The position numbers and the translations under genes were made by a program. This document shows, piece by piece, positions 63,871 to 64,000 of a stretch of 64,000 nucleotides of DNA (position 1 is its first letter; each line of letters begins with the position of its first letter). The stretch lies in contig JADFZL010000009.1 in the NCBI GenBank assembly GCA_015232575.1, forward strand, positions 124,001 through 188,000. The letters are read 5' to 3'. The notes under the pieces were generated by a model, which was not told the DNA's origin, ran no database searches, and saw only the letters and a list, made by a program, of their open reading frames with translations. This stretch comes from Candidatus Rifleibacteriota bacterium. GTDB lineage: Bacteria; Muiribacteriota; Ozemobacteria; Ozemobacterales; Ozemobacteraceae.

Positions 63871-63899
63871 AAAAGCGAAAGCCAATGGCTTTCGCTTTT
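63871..63899 (-). terminator. rho-independent terminator upstream of rpsO
   Basis: AAAAGCGAAAGCC AAT GGCTTTCGCTTTT, a perfect stem with a three-base loop flanked by A- and T-runs. It ends the partial minus-strand gene at the window edge and insulates rpsO-pnp. Confidence 0.95.
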
Positions 63900-63921
63900 T
63901 TTTTATTATTAAAAAGTTAAT

Positions 63922-64000
63922 TTACTTAGCAATTCCCATGATAAGCTTAAGGTTCATTCTGGTTTCGATTTTTTCTTTCTTGCCACCGCCCATGTCATTT
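63922..64000 (-). CDS. 3' end of an unidentified gene, truncated by window edge
   Basis: Only the last 25 residues are visible: ...GGGKKEKIETRMNLKLIMGI-AK then stop, 23 bp before a strong terminator. The frame is supported only by the terminator placement and the absence of stops. It cannot be identified from this fragment. Confidence 0.55.
   Translation of the reverse strand, partial: NDMGGGKKEKIETRMNLKLIMGIAK

Noticed and set aside
1..64000. tRNA, rRNA, riboswitch or phage genes
   Set aside because: I looked for T-loop and anticodon patterns, conserved rRNA words, integrase and capsid-like proteins and saw none that could be supported by eye.

Overview
The window looks like a chromosomal segment of a diderm (Gram-negative type), probably anaerobic or microaerophilic, moderately AT-rich bacterium. 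The evidence is a PelB-like outer-membrane export protein, many lipobox lipoproteins, an exosortase/EpsI pair, a MurE with the DNPR motif typical of meso-diaminopimelate addition, and a rubredoxin / RIC / superoxide dismutase / rubrerythrin-like cluster. No rRNA or tRNA gene was recognised, so the taxon cannot be fixed. An uncultured lineage such as Candidatus Riflebacteria would fit, but that is only an impression.

Layout. (1) 1-2.6 kb, minus strand: an oxygen and nitrosative stress cluster (rubrerythrin-like protein, Fe-SOD, RIC/ScdA, rubredoxin, truncated alpha/beta hydrolase). (2) 2.8-13.7 kb: a Pel-type exopolysaccharide locus (pelB-like, pelD, pelE, pelF, pelG on plus; a secreted deacetylase-like protein convergent). 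PelD keeps a cyclic-di-GMP I-site. (3) 14.0-20.2 kb: a 2046-residue lipoprotein with an array of Ig-like domains and papain-family motifs in a permuted order. (4) 20.3-28.4 kb: an apparent operon of a PhnD-like binding protein, a nucleosidase-radical SAM fusion, three type IV pilin-like proteins and a TPR protein. (5) 28.4-36.5 kb: a second surface-polysaccharide region (Wzz/BY-kinase-like protein, exosortase, EpsI, a small Gly/Asn-repeat candidate substrate, sugar transferase, a degenerate nucleotidyltransferase/sugar-transferase fusion, STAS protein). (6) 36.4-49.6 kb: accessory genes (secreted proteins, Ycf46-like AAA ATPase, PIN-type toxin-antitoxin, three related lipoproteins, O-antigen ligase family protein, small membrane peptide). 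(7) 50-64 kb: clostripain-like protease, a division and cell-wall cluster (ftsL, rsmH, ftsI-like PBP, murE, murF, mraY), a YdjM-like membrane protein, and pnp-rpsO on the opposite strand.

Scattered between genes are at least seven copies of a 63-82 bp palindromic element (arms TGTCATTTCGACCGAAGGGA / its complement). Four of them carry a shared extension of about 45 bp. Two full copies sit inside the cell-wall gene cluster.

Best candidates for something undescribed are the nucleosidase-radical SAM fusion with its PhnD-like partner, the permuted papain-like lipoprotein, and the compact exosortase unit with a single Gly/Asn-repeat candidate substrate.
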